From contig CAXKWD010000005.1 in the NCBI GenBank assembly GCA_964059195.1, positions 39,881,825 through 39,945,824 on the forward strand: a DNA stretch of 64,000 bases. Reading direction: 5' to 3'. The notes beneath the pieces were generated by a model, which was not told where the DNA came from, made no database searches, and saw only the letters and a list, made by a program, of their open reading frames with translations. The DNA comes from Ectobius pallidus. Lineage: Eukaryota; Arthropoda; Insecta; Blattodea; Ectobiidae. This document shows, one piece after another, positions 1 to 11,700 of this stretch. The translations under genes were made by a program, and so were the position numbers. The stretch's first letter is position 1. Every line of letters begins with the position of its first letter.

Positions 1-132
1 TAATAAACTTACCATTAAATGAAGTTTATCGATGTAGCATTAGAATTTGAAAACCGAAGTGTAAATAATAACACAACACTGAGATTCCAAAACAGGGATG
101 ATCGCTGCACTCACAACGCTACAATTTCGCGC

Positions 133-324
133 TATGCAATCTATACCATCATCGCAAGAGTACGTTGTATGCAATCTATACAATCATCACAAGAGTACGT
201 TGTATGCAATCTATACAATCATCGCAAGAGTACGTTGTATGCAATCTATACCATCATCGGAAGAGTATGTTGTATGCAATCTATACAATCATCACAAGAG
301 TACGTTGTATGCAATCCATACCAT
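133..324. repeat. 35-bp minisatellite, about 5.5 copies
   Basis: Five complete 35-bp units start at 133, 168, 203, 238 and 273, followed by a partial unit from 308. A core such as CAAGAGTACGTTGTATGCAA recurs, and units differ at only a few positions (CCATCATCG versus CAATCATCA). Because 35 is not a multiple of 3, the open frames across it are periodic by-products, not proteins. There are no unique spacers between units. Confidence 0.93.
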
Positions 325-346
325 GACTGTACAGGACTGCTTAAAG

Positions 347-636
347 CATAACAAATAACCCAGGATGGCTTCACGGGTTATCAGCCGTGTCAACATTATA
401 AGATTCAAGCTTTCGGCCATCTTCCCTCTATGGCCTTCCTCAGGAATGTGTTTAAGTGGAGAAAGCGTGTCCATATTTATAGGAGGCTGGACGAATATTA
501 GGCCGGAATTCCTTACAATTGCCGAAGATGGCCGAAAGCTTGAATCATATAATGTTGACACGGCTGATAACCCGTGAAGCCATCATGAGTAATCAGCGCC
601 GTGAAAGCTTCAAATCTTATATCATAACAAATAACC
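347..636. mobile_element. Unclassified small element with 61-bp inverted arms and 14-bp flanking direct repeats
   Basis: The left arm (364-424, beginning GATGGCTTCACGGGTTATCA) is repeated almost exactly in inverted orientation at 524-584, with about 100 bp between. The whole is bracketed by an exact 14-bp direct repeat, CATAACAAATAACC, at 347-360 and 623-636, which looks like a target-site duplication. A third, partial relative of the arm (GTGAAAGCTT and neighbours) lies at about 600-622. There is no coding capacity. A 14-bp duplication is long for a cut-and-paste element and fits target-primed reverse transcription better, but the hairpin body is unlike a SINE. Class unknown. Confidence 0.65.
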
Positions 637-1531
637 TTAACCAAAATATAAAAAAAATATTTCGACCGAACCGACTGTGCTATCAGGATGAAATTTGAGA
701 TTGACACTCCCCAGATCATGGAGATCGTGTGGTGAAAATTTCATTTCTCTAGGTCAAAGGATCTCGGAGAAAGAAGCGAGCATACACACATGTCAGGGCG
801 CCTTTAGGTTGTCTTCATAAGAAGTGTCCTGATTGGAAGTTTACTCCGAACGTCCGATGTAACTTTGTGACTTCTGGATTGGTTGAATAAGGTGTGAGCT
901 CCGTCAAACATGGCCCCGATGACCTTCATTTATGTTCAATGGTGTTCAGACTGAGGTTAAAGCTGAATGTGACTTACGTTAACATTGAAGCTATATGGGG
1001 TTGTAACTTAGCTCATGTAATACAATGGGTCTAAGCGGAGAAATAATTAATGAAAATTTCATTACAAAGTAATGAAGCCCAAAGAGCTACAATTCAAAAG
1101 AAAATTAACAGTAAAGATTCCAGAAACTCATCTATTTATAAAAAAATCTAAGTTTGTAGCTGTAATTATTATAATAATTAGTGTTGTTGTTAGTAGTAGT
1201 GGTCGTAGTAATTGAACTATTAGAAGTAGAATTAGTAGTAGAGTGCCAACATCAAATTATTTTATCTGTAATTAATTAGCCTCCTTTTAGACTTAAAATT
1301 TAAATTAAAACATTCTACATCTACTCTTAAAGGTCTATTATTGTTTGCTGCATGCTGCATGAGTAATCCATTAGGCAGATAATCTTGAATGTAAAAAGAT
1401 CTATTAGGCTACAAACGAAGCATTAAAAATTATATTTTTGGCCTGGCCTAGTTACCTATTTTTTTACATAGGTTAACGTGATAATATTTGAAATTCAAGC
1501 ATGGTCCTACGATTTGAGAAGTCCTATATAA
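637..1531. other. Non-coding, no gene recognised
   Basis: AT-rich DNA without a convincing reading frame. Holds a short TAG/GTA-rich stretch near 1180-1240. About 36 bp around 940-980 reappears inverted near 5245-5281, which suggests two fragments of one old repeat. Confidence 0.6.
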
Positions 1532-2390
1532 TTTAGGTAGATTTCGAAGAAAAATCTACCTATTGCAATGGATACCATGTCATGATTTTCGAAAAATTCT
1601 TTCATATCTTTACGTTTCATGCTCCCCTAAGTACGAAACCACCGCCCGTAAAAAAAAAAAAAAAAAAAATTGTGATATATATATATTTATATCTTTACAC
1701 GATAGCGGCCGTAATTTTGAAGATATTTGAACAAAATTTTATTATGTCATTTCTAGGCTTAATAGCTCAGACAAGTTCGTTAATGAGCAAAATTGGCCCA
1801 AGGGGGTGGTCGGGGAGGGGGTTGAAATTTTTAAAAATGTATATCTCGGCCCCTATGAAGTATAGAGGGAAACTTTGTTTGAATAAATTAGAGTACTCCC
1901 TATGGAGTTCACAGTGACACCAACGATTCGGGGGTTCGAGTGAGGGTGGGGGTGGGGGTGGGGATGGGGGTGGGGGGATGAAAATTCGAAACTTTTGAAA
2001 CCACGTCTTGTGGGGTATCGTTGAAAAGCTCTTGATGAGTACTCTACAAATCAATAACTAGTTTCTTGATAGCTCTCATATGACGCGAGATTTTAATGTT
2101 TGAAAATAATAACACTTAAAAGAATTATTATAATATCATAATTTTGTCTTCTTTAGCGGCTTTGCTAATTTTATTCATTGCTGATCTTGCGCACGGCCTC
2201 CCAGAATATTATATCCTATTCTTGTTGTCAAAACAAATGATTGTAGTCTCTTCCTCTTTACCGAATTCAGTTCTTATTACTGCGGGTTTGCCATGCCAAG
2301 GCTAAAAAAGAAGAGTGCTGCGCAGCGATAATAAATTAAACCAAAAGCACTTTGAAATCTACCTCAGCCTGTAGGCCTGCCTAAAGGGAT
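1532..2390 (+). repeat. Family A interspersed repeat, copy A (full length)
   Basis: One of five copies in the window. It begins TTTAGGTAGATTTCGAAG and ends GCCTGCCTAAAGGGAT, so the two extremities form a short imperfect inverted repeat (TTTAGG(T/C)AG), and AGGTAGATTTC(G/A)AAG recurs inverted about 25 bp inside the 3' end. The first 27 bp fold into a hairpin with 10-bp arms. Inside are a poly-A run, a short TA-rich stretch and a G-rich array (about 1940-1980). No coding capacity: the proline-rich frame on the minus strand is the reverse of the G-rich array. Non-autonomous; transposon class not resolved. Confidence 0.85.
1940..1980 (+). repeat. G-rich array inside family A, possible G-quadruplex
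   Basis: A run of GGGTGGGGGT-type units with at least four G tracts of three or more bases. Shorter versions sit at the same place in copy B (about 4687-4707) and copy E (about 29515-29547), and a C-rich complement in copy C (about 10664-10690). Confidence 0.75.
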
Positions 2391-3797
2391 TTTTTAAAAC
2401 TATTTTTTCTTCCGTTATTGATAGCCTCTTCTTGTAGTTATGAGTTCTAGTACTTATGTGACTTCACTTTACTTCGTTTTATTCCCGGATACTAAAGCGG
2501 CCATGTTAGTTTATCATTGTGGTCTGCATGGGCGTAATATTTTTAGTAACTAGACAGCTGAATTGTAATCATTAGTGCAATAAAAATGATATGATGTTAC
2601 GAGTATTTATGCTTCACAGTATTTCAAACTGTATTCTGGAGGTATCTGTTCATTTCTTGTTTTAAATAGTTTATAAATAAAACCTTTCTTTTGAGAAATT
2701 TCATACACACTATGGGCTATAATCCATGATTATTTATGTGGAGCACTATGCATAATTGTATCTATATTCTATTGTTTCTGTATCAGCAAGTTGATTGCAG
2801 ACGCAGTAATTTTGTTTAACTACTCATTCTGGTTTCTGGAGCTACCGTAAGCTCATTCCAGAAAATTTGATTTTACGTATTGAAAGCTGATATTCACTGG
2901 AGTCCAGAGATCCAACCGATCACAGCACATAAATATCCGGGTTATCGAATAATTTATGAGAAATTCCGTAGGAAATGTTGTATTGTTTAATAACAGGAGG
3001 CCTATGCTTTACTATACAGTAGAAGTTATTTCAGATCATTTGCTCATTGAGATTAAATATGTGCATTATTATCAAATAAATTACGAGAGTATAGTATACT
3101 ATCATTAATGAGAAATTAAATTTAGAAGAATTTTTTCAATACTTCTATGTTATGAAAGAAAATAGAATAAAATAACCAAACCAATGTTTATTTAAATAAT
3201 TGAACATGATGTTATAATCCTAAACATCGCAGATATTTCGGGAGGGGTTTTAACCTCCTCAACCCTCCCCACCGTACGCCCATGATGGTCTGTGTAATGT
3301 ACATGATTTTGAATTCTCATAACCCTCACCCCCCTCCCCCAAAAAAGAGCTTTCGTTCTTTTATGACGATTGGAATGAATAGATGACTTTTCTTTATCGT
3401 TGAATTGTGCTTTAAATGTAAATTTTTGTTCTACAAATGCAATGTATCTTATTGCAAAAAATTAAACAACTTTCGGTAGGTATTCTAGCTGTACTCATTT
3501 TTTGGGAGGAGAGGATAGGAACATAAGAAAATATTTCTACATTCTGTCTTGAAATTAATATAAATTTGCATTTAATTAAACTAAAGCAATAGGAGAGTAA
3601 GTCAACAGAAGCATCAATTCAGCTCACGAAAGCTTTGAAGAAAAAACTCCATTTAATTACAAAGAACATCAGCTGAAAGCGAAAATAAGCTTAGGATTAG
3701 ATTTTGTCCCGCACGAAAGAATGCTTTCACGGTCACCGAGCATATCATCAAGTGACCTACATTTTCATCAGACAAAAATAAAAAAAATAAAAAAAAA
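2391..3797. other. Non-coding, no gene recognised
   Basis: AT-rich sequence without a supported gene. A C/G-rich patch at about 3238-3345 has several CCTCCCC-like tracts. Nothing else stands out. Confidence 0.6.
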
Positions 3798-3827
3798 AAG
3801 AGGGAGAGAGAGAGAGAGAGAGGGGGG
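3798..3827. repeat. (GA)n microsatellite
   Basis: An A-rich stretch leads into an uninterrupted GA run ending in six Gs. Confidence 0.95.
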
Positions 3828-4262
3828 TAAATGTTGATTGTGACTGAGGAGGGGCAGCGTCATGCGTTATCAAAGGGTGCCAGTACTATGTAGCCAGCCG
3901 GGGACTGTTCATTTCCGTCTGTCCTTTACTTTCCTAAGTCAGTCTGTTAATCACGTAGGATTGTAGTGTCATAGCTCATTCTCTTGGAATTAGCCTTCAT
4001 GTCCTATGAAAACCAGAATACGATGTCCACTACACACCAAGGATTATACGTATCCTGCTATTCCCCAGATAAAGACAGTCCTCACATGTGCTCCTCTAGT
4101 TCTTACTCGCAGTAAATCTACCTATACTACCTTAAACGGGCCCGAGAGGTCAAACTTTTACTATATGTTCTCTATGAACTTGGGATGTACATCTTAAATT
4201 TTATCCCAAAAGCACATTCGGTTCTGTCAAAATTAAATTTTTTAGTTTGGTTAAGGTTATTT
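3828..4262. other. Non-coding, no gene recognised
   Basis: Moderate GC but no frame longer than about 63 codons and no protein I recognise. Confidence 0.55.
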
Positions 4263-4400
4263 TTTAGGTAGATTTCGAAGAAAAATCTTCCTATTGCAAT
4301 GGATACCATGTCATGATTTTCGAAAAATTCTTTCACATCTTTACGTTTCATGCTCCCCTAAGTACGAAACCACCGCCCATTCAAAAAAAATTGTGATATT

Positions 4401-4437
<37 letters not shown>

Positions 4438-5118
4438 CTTTACACGATAGCGGCCGTAATTTTGAAGATATTTGAACCAAATTTTAATATGTTATTTCTA
4501 GGCCCAATAGTTCGGACAAGTTCGTTAATGAGCAAAATTGGCCCAAGGGGGTGGTCGGGGGAGGGAGGTTGAAATTTTTAAAAATGTATATCTCGGCCCC
4601 TATGAAGTATAGAGGGAAACTTTGTTTGAATAAATTAGAGTACTCCCTATGGAGTTCACAGTGACACCAACGATTCGGGGGTTCGAGTGAGGGTGGGGGT
4701 GGGGGATGAAAATTCGAAACTTTTGAAACCACGTCTTGTGGGGTATCGTTGAAAAGCTCTTGATGAGTACTCTACAAATCAATAAACAGTTTCTTGATAG
4801 CTCTCATATGACGCGAGATTTTAATGTTTGAAAATAATAACACTTAAAAGAATTATTATAATATCATAATTTTGTCTTGTTTAGCGGCTTTGCTAATTTT
4901 ATTCATTGCTGATCTGGCGCACAGCCTCCCAGAATATTATATCCTATTCTTGTTGTCAAAACAAATGATTGTAGGCTCTTCCTCTTTACCGAATTCAGTT
5001 CTTATTACTGCGGGTTTGCCATGCCAAGGCTAAAAAAGAAGAGTGCTGCGCAGCGATGATAAATTAAACCAAAAGCACTTTGAAATCTACCTCAGCCTGT
5101 AGGCCTGCCTAAAGGGAT
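4263..5118 (+). repeat. Family A interspersed repeat, copy B (full length)
   Basis: Nearly the same sequence and length as copy A, in the same orientation about 2.7 kb downstream. It differs mainly in its (TA)n tract and a shorter G-rich array. The left end abuts ATTTTTT and the right end is followed by ATTTTTT, a possible T-rich target duplication. The close identity to copy A suggests recent spread or gene conversion. Confidence 0.85.
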
Positions 5119-5619
5119 TTTTTGTTCTTTTGGTATGGACAGTGTTTTGTCATAATTCACATATTTTGATTTCTGTTTCTGTTTCAGTCTTTACACAGAT
5201 TTATACACACCTCCTATAAGAAACATACCGTTCACATCAGCCTACCAGCTTTAACCTCAATCTGAACACCATTGAACACAATATCAGTTGGCTATATAAA
5301 CAACTCATTATAATCAACTCTACACACTATTTACTACAATTTTTACTGAACTCAAAACGTTGGAACCACAACCACAAACTAAATAGGCTAAATTTTAAGA
5401 AGATTAGAACACGATTTCTTTTTATTAACTTTCTTTCAACCTCGGTTTATGTTTACACAACTGGCGCGAAAACAGCCGGACTCAACCCGCCATCATTTTT
5501 ACCGATATCGTAACTTGCATTTAGGTCTGTATAATGTCTTGTAGGAATTCTCGTAAAAAATTAAAGAAAATTTTAATCTTAACTTTTGTCGCAAAAACAT
5601 TTAAACAATGCACTTCTAA
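5119..5619. other. Non-coding, no gene recognised
   Basis: Holds the inverted partner (about 5245-5281) of the short repeat near 940-980. No gene is supported. Confidence 0.55.
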
Positions 5620-5914
5620 AGTAAAGTGTTCCCAATAACAGGCCATGGAGGCCCAGAGGGTTCCAGGGGGTTAAGGCTCCCAGATTTTTAGACATTCGGC
5701 ACATGAAGGTGGTAAGATTGTCAGCCTTAGGCACCGCCGCCTTTACCCCAGGATTTCTCCTGGTACTCATTTCTGTTAGAGGCTGGGTCGACCCCAGGGT
5801 CATAGTGCCACCAGAAGGATTAGGCCAATTGAAAAGCTCCAACGACCTCATCGGGAATCGAACCCGCGACCTTCCGGTTTGTAGCCCAGCGCCTCAACCA
5901 CTACGCTACGGCGA
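5620..5914 (-). mobile_element. tRNA-derived SINE, family 1
   Basis: Read on the minus strand, the 5' part is tRNA-like, with an A-box-like TAGCGTAGTGG and a B-box GGTTCGATTCC about 40 bases later. It is followed by a unique ~220-bp body running to about 5620. The boxes are RNA polymerase III promoter elements, as in tRNA-derived SINEs. Both ends are approximate because I could not find a clear target duplication. Short open frames on either strand here are not genes. Confidence 0.75.
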
Positions 5915-6409
5915 ATGTACATCTAACTGTTGAAAAATGGATAGTAATACGACGCCGAACAGCTGATTGGTAGACCTTTGTAATAAGTCTGGAAATTTTA
6001 TTACATTTCTCATAAAATTAAAAGATTATTTCTTTTAGCTTTCAAGGTGAAATGACTGTATTTTGATTATAATTCAATGAAGTCTGCTTTGCTTTTTTAC
6101 CATAGTCTATTGAAAACTCCTGGATATATTACACTAACACTACTTTACAAAATATGAGTTTTTAAGGATACATACATGAACATTCTTTTCAGGAACTAAA
6201 ACTTTAACCATGAAATAAATCAGAATATTAATGTCGCACAAACATGTTGGATTGTTTACAATGTCATACTGAATAGCGAGTACAAGTTCTATGTGAAAAG
6301 ATTTTGAATTTATTTAATTTTCCACGGCCACTTACTTTCCTATTGCTATTTTAATGTGGGTAACGAAGGGCTGGATCTAAAACAAATCAGTGTATTAAAT
6401 TTTATGTCT
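5915..6409. other. Non-coding, no gene recognised
   Basis: AT-rich with no long frame or recognisable repeat. Confidence 0.55.
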
Positions 6410-6490
6410 ATTTAGGTTTTTATTTATTTATATTTCCCTCTGGTTTAGTTAAGGCCTTAAGGCCTTCTCTTCCACTAACCAGAGGTGGAT
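6410..6490 (-). mobile_element. Probable 3' end of a LINE
   Basis: On the minus strand a 13-bp hairpin (CCTCTGGTTTAGT pairing with ACTAACCAGAGG) encloses the GGAAGAGAAGGCC and AAGGCCTTAA motifs and is followed by an A-rich TAAATAAATAAAA tail. This arrangement resembles the 3' ends of certain insect non-LTR retrotransposons as I remember them. No coding part remains. Confidence 0.45.
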
Positions 6491-6794
6491 ACATTCAAAC
6501 CTTACCAAATAATCTAATATATATGTTGCATAAATATCCTAGGCAAGAAATTCAGAATAAGCCTATAGGATTTTCTCTCCTTCCCAAAGCATCTTTCGAC
6601 TTCTAGAAAATTTACAAAAGGTCTGTTATAATATTAACGAACTGACTGCAATGAAACTCAGTATGCAATATATAAGTAAATCCTTCTTCACAGCATAGGT
6701 TGCTTTTATTTGGAAAATAAAAAAAAGAGTAAGAGTTGTACCAAATTCCTATACATTTAGAAGAAGTTCCGTATTGCATCAATAATATTTTCAA

Positions 6795-7070
6795 AGAGTG
6801 AAGAAAAGTGGTTTCAAAGCAAAAGAATAAAAAGGAAAACTAGGAAGAGGAGAGGAAAATAGGAAAAGAGTGAAGGAGGAAGAAGAGGAATTAGAGAAGG
6901 AAGGTAAGGAAAAGAACGAGGAGATATTTAAAGATAGAGGTGAAAAAGATGAGAGGAAAATTTGTGAAGGAAGAGGAATAGGAAGAAGAGAAAGGAAAGG
7001 AAATGAGAATAGGTGATTAGATGAAGAAAATGAGAATGATTAGTAAGAGGAGTTGGTAGGGAAGGAAAAA
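6795..7070 (+). repeat. Long polypurine tract
   Basis: About 275 bp in which nearly every plus-strand base is A or G, built from irregular GGAAGA/GAAAAG units with no fixed period. The complementary polypyrimidine strand gives a spurious Ser/Phe/Leu-rich frame at 6928-7134, which should not be annotated. Confidence 0.85.
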
Positions 7071-7879
7071 AAGTATACGAAATATGCCTGTAGTTCAATT
7101 GAGGGGCGTTTTCACAAAACTCTTTACTTACCAAAACCTGTTAAATTAGGGGAGCTATGTTTTTAAATACACCGATATCTTCATAACATTTTTTTTCTAT
7201 AAAAATATCATACATTAAAATCTTAGAATCGAATTGTTAAATTATTTTAAACAAAATTGGGAATTTTCATTTTCGTGTAAAATATAATTAGATTTCTTGA
7301 TTTTTTACACAACTCGTTATCGTTTCAGTTAACTTAACGAGATATCCTTTTCCGGGCTGTATGGCCCAGCTTTTGCTCATTCGGGCATTATGTTTTACAA
7401 AGGTAAAATAATAATAAAAAATTGTATACAAAAAAAAATGTGGCCAGCATAATACAATTTTTTTAGAGAGAAGCAACAATCAGAAAAGAGACGAAGGACT
7501 GAGAGCTGGATCAATTTCATTGGAGCCCCCAGAATTTTCACACTTGTTGTCACATTGTAGTAGTAACATTGTGAAGCTATGCAGCCGCATCAGAAGACTG
7601 TAAAATATTTCCCCAATGGGAAGCTTGGGTAGAGGTTGGTTGTTACTGGTAGTCATTAATAATATATTCTTTAGTAGATTTTAATATCTGGAAATTTGTT
7701 GGCTGTTTTTATTTTGCTTAGAATATACTCTGTTCTCAATTTGTTTGTTTTTTCCATGCAAGACGAAGGCAGCTTTGAATTCCATTAAGAATTGTGCACG
7801 TGTAGAACTGGGTTTGTTTCGGGAACACCAAATCCTAGATTAAACTATTTGAAAAATACAGATTTGTATTTGGACAAAG
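7071..7879. other. Non-coding, no gene recognised
   Basis: AT-rich with no supported gene. It precedes a decayed transposase whose 5' part was not found here. Confidence 0.5.
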
Positions 7880-8347
7880 AACACTTCGAGCCAACAACCC
7901 GAGTGTGATTGAGTTATACCTTCTTCCACCAAATCTCACGGATGCCGCGTAATTGCGATTCCTTGAAGGGGTACTGCATGGACTCTTGGACAAGTGCCAC
8001 TGCATGTGAGTCAAACCATTCAGCACGATGGCGCACCACATTTTTCACTTGCGGTCCGAGATCATCTCGACCAACGATTTGGGTAAAAGTGGATAGGTCG
8101 AGGTGGCCAGATTGCTTGGCCTGCACGTTGTCTCGGCTTGACCCCGCTAGACTACTACCTGTGGGGTCACATGAAACCCCTGATTTTCGAGACGACTGTG
8201 GCATGCGAGGAAGACCTAATGGAGCGGGTTACGGCTGCGGCGGATGTTGGAGGACCAGGGATTGGTGATCGTGTGTACCAGAACATGGTACGGAGATACC
8301 GTATCTTCGTTGACGTCGGTGGTCGTCACATCGAGCCCTTCTTATAA
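7880..8347 (+). pseudogene. Decayed mariner/Tc-superfamily transposase, C-terminal part
   Basis: Fragments in different plus-strand frames match the C-terminal half of a DDE transposase common in arthropod genomes. In order they are LPPNLTD and FLEGVLHGLLD, then QHDGAP and VRDHLDQRFG, then TPLDYYLWGHMKPLIFETTV continuing to a stop at 8345-8347. There is a stop in the first block, another after RFG, at least one frameshift between blocks, and the motif usually written SPDLTPLD reads CLGLTPLD. The N-terminal HTH region is absent. About 150 bp downstream, near 8497-8526, lies a possible transposon end. A dead element; substrate and activity do not apply. Confidence 0.8.
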
Positions 8348-9206
8348 GTGGACTCAGACGACAAGCAGCAGGAGTCGCAGCGAGCAACATGTGTTGTGGT
8401 GGTACTTTGCGTGTAGTGGGAAAACGGTACGTTTCCGGACATGAGTTCCTGTGCTATTCCTAACAGTCTTGGTCCCACTACAAGTCCCCAAAGTCTGTAC
8501 AGGGAATTTAGACACACCTGTATATTAAATAGGCCAAATTCATGTATCACCAGAATGGAAAATAAGATTCCAAATTTGCTATTTTTATATGTGCTGGTCA
8601 CAGGACATTTTTAATAATTGATTAAACAAGAAGTTTCTTATATTGAATAATGCTATGAGTTTTGCAAGACATATTTGATGACCATTCAATGTAGCTTTCT
8701 TCATTGCGTGTAGTATGTGCCATGTCATTGAACGAGTTAAATTTTTAGGTCTTTATAAATATATTATTCTTAAAATTTACGTATACCATGATAAAGCAAA
8801 AAGCATCGGATTTCAAACTAATTTATATAAATTAAGAAGTCATACATTCAGCTTTGATTCATTTTTCACGTTATTAGTACGTGCTTCATGTAATACTAGC
8901 GTAATAAACCCCTGCCAGGGTAGACCACAAAATATATCTTAGAGAAGAATGTGATTTAATCTCAGGTTTTTTCCCCTACTAGGGAATTCAAAGATTACGC
9001 CTTGCATTCAGTCAAGTAGGCTTAGATCTCTCAAACTTATTTATTTATGCAGCTTGTTGTATCTGAGATTCAAACATTAAAATTGTTATAGCAATTTTGT
9101 ATTTTTTATTAACACGCTTCGTTGAGTTTGATGCATTGGTCCCATCCCACCAGTCATTCGTTAGATCCATTGGCCTCGGGTAGACCCAGAATCACAAGTG
9201 TAAGCC
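8348..9206. other. Non-coding, no gene recognised
   Basis: Likely 3' flank of the decayed transposase, then AT-rich DNA up to the hAT target duplication at 9207-9214. Confidence 0.5.
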
Positions 9207-10249
9207 GTACTTACCAGTGGCGGCTATTCAGGGGAAGTAGGTGAAGTAGCACCTCACCAGTATTTTTCCTTTACAATACGTATTTTTAAAGTTTATTTTC
9301 CATATCACGAATGTTGGTTTTTACTATAAATGCATCTGTTTTTTTAATTGCCCGCCACGCCACCACCTGGTGTCAAAGCTAGGAGACACTGAGATCCTGA
9401 GAGCGCAGCGTGCTTCAAGTCGGCCGGGGTGAAGCTGAACTGGATACCATTCCCTCCGTTGCATGGGTAGTCTGTTCAACTCAGAATGAGGATGGCAAGC
9501 AGCAGTTTTCTCGCTTATCCCACATCCACTTGGTGACGAGAACAGACTAGCCATGAAGCAGTCCCCCTTGTTCAGGCATTTTCTTCGCCTGTCAGCTCGG
9601 AGAAAGAGGTGGGCACGTTTGCACTTGAATACAGGGTTCATAAAGCACACATATTATCCATAACAGCCTTGATGTTAATACGTTGACCACTACAAATATA
9701 ATTACACTGTAATTGTTCTTCTAATCCCAATCCATTTGCCAGTTTATACTCCGAAGAGAACGTGGATCACGACGTTTCATTCCTACAATGCATATTTTTT
9801 CATAGCGAATCATACGACATGGGACATATTAATCGCTGCATATTAATGCTTTGAAGTATCCAGTAACGAGCTGAAGTTTAGAAGATAAAATTGCATATTT
9901 CCGACCCTAGCAAGCATATTAACTTATAAGATAAACAACAGTCATTGGTCGATTGCTAAAGATTATTAGTCATTACCAAGTCCGCATAGCATGAATGGAA
10001 TATTCTGAATAATCTGATTAGGAAAATAATAATTACGATAAACATCGATAGATTCGCAGCGGAGAAGCAGGATCGAATTTATCTCATGAAACTCATAATC
10101 CCGAGTGGGATTTATTACGAGTATTCCATGAATAAAATGTATAAGATTTTATAAATAATAACTACATTCTTACCCGCATTGTTTAAAATCAAATCATCAT
10201 TGTGCCAGCTGTCAGATCAGGACGTAGGCCTACTAAATTAAGAATAAGA

Positions 10250-10937
10250 ATCCCTTTAGGTAGGCCTACAGGCTGAGGTAGATTTCAAAGTGCTTTTGGT
10301 TTAATTTATTATCGCTGCGCAGCACTCTTCTTTTTTAGCATGGCAAACCCGCAGTAATAAGAACTGAATTCGGTAAATAGGAAGAGCCTACAATCATTTG
10401 TTTTGAAAACAAGAATAGGATATAATATTCTGGGAGGCCGTGCGCAAGATCAGCAATGAATAAAATTAGCAAAGCCGCTAAACAAGACAAAATTATGATA
10501 TTATAATAATTCTTTTAAGTGTTATTATTTTCAAACATTAAAATCTCGCGTCATATGAGAGCTATCAAGAAACTAGTTATTGATTTGTAGAGTACTCATC
10601 AAGAGCTTTTCAACGATACCCCACAAGACGTAGTTTCAAAAATTTCGAATTTCCATCCCCTCACCCCCACCCCCACTCGTACCCCCCAAAACCCCCGAAT
10701 TGTTGGTGTCACTGTGAACTCCATAGGGAGTACTCTAATTTATTCAAACAAAGTTTCCCTCTATACTTCTTAGGGGCCGAGATATAAATGTTTTAAAATT
10801 TCAACCCCCTCCCCCGACCACCCCCTTGGGCCAATTTTGCCCATTAACGAACTTGTCCGAACTATTGGGCCAAGAAATAACATAATAAAATTTGGTTCAA
10901 ATATCTTCAAAATTACGGCCGCTATCGTGTAAAGATA

Positions 10938-11002
<65 letters not shown>

Positions 11003-11134
11003 CAAATTTTTTTTGAACGGGCGGTGGTTTCGTACTTAGAGGAGCATGAAACGTAAAGATATGAAAGAATTTTTAGAAAATCATGACATGGTATCCATTG
11101 CAATAGGTAGATTTTTCTTCGAAATCTACCTAAA
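10250..11134 (-). repeat. Family A interspersed repeat, copy C (full length, inside hAT-1)
   Basis: Reverse-oriented copy, 885 bp. It is longer than A and B because of a ~60-bp (TA)n tract around 10940-11000. It lies wholly inside hAT-1, so it inserted after that element. It contains the TAGGCCTA palindrome near its 3' end. Confidence 0.87.
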
Positions 11135-11191
11135 AAATGTTGCCAGATACTAATCTGACCAGTATCTTGTTTAGCGAATATTTCAATTCAG

Positions 11192-11302
11192 AAAGAACTT
11201 CTACTGCAGCTAGAAGAACAGCAGCCATTCTATGATGATATCACCGACAAGTTTGCAGCCTTAAAGGGCTACCGAAGGATTGTTTTGGTATACAAGACAT
11301 AG
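11192..11302 (+). pseudogene. hAT transposase C-terminal remnant
   Basis: Thirty-six open codons ending in TAG, with ELLLQLEEQQPFYDDITDKF followed by AALKGYRR. The pattern of a helical stretch, then FAALK-x-x-RR and a short tail before the stop, resembles the extreme C-terminus of ZMYM/TTF-type hAT transposases as I remember them. The position 80 bp inside the hAT-1 right end fits. The catalytic core is missing. Confidence 0.5.
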
Positions 11303-11387
11303 GTGAATTCCGTTATTAACATAAGCATGTGGCATTTTTTTTTCTCTTCGCCAAATTTTCCGGCCACGAGCCGCCACTGGTACTTAC

Positions 11388-11650
11388 CTGAAAAGAAATC
11401 CAGTTGTAATATTTATTAAATAATTCTTGTTGAATAATTAGCACTGCTTCTTAGGAGTTATCTTTTCTTGGCTTTTAAGTGCAATTTGTCAGAGCCTTCT
11501 TACAGTTGATATCATAATTGTTATTTAATACGATGTCATGGTAAGGGAAAATTATTATAATATTATAATAAATAATCATTAACTTGACGTATTTCATTTT
11601 GTAATTAAGCCTGTGTTTGAGATTAATAACAAAATAGAAACATAGCAAAA

Positions 11651-11700
<50 letters not shown>

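Larger units (their letters stand above)
9215..11379 (+). mobile_element. hAT element (hAT-1) with 8-bp target duplication, interrupted by family A copy C
   Basis: The exact 8-bp direct repeat GTACTTAC flanks it at 9207-9214 and 11380-11387. The element begins CAGTGGCGGCT and ends AGCCGCCACTG, an 11-bp perfect terminal inverted repeat of hAT type. Removing the nested family A copy leaves about 1.3 kb, too short for a full hAT transposase gene, so the element is an internally deleted derivative. A C-terminal coding remnant lies just inside the right end. Confidence 0.88.

Noticed and set aside
133..324. Regular 35-bp spacing suggesting a CRISPR-like array
   Set aside because: Units are directly contiguous with no unique spacers, in what looks like a eukaryotic genome; it is a minisatellite.
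1767..2054. Proline-rich minus-strand frames in family A copies A, B and E
   Set aside because: They come from the reverse of the G-rich array and vary with its length.
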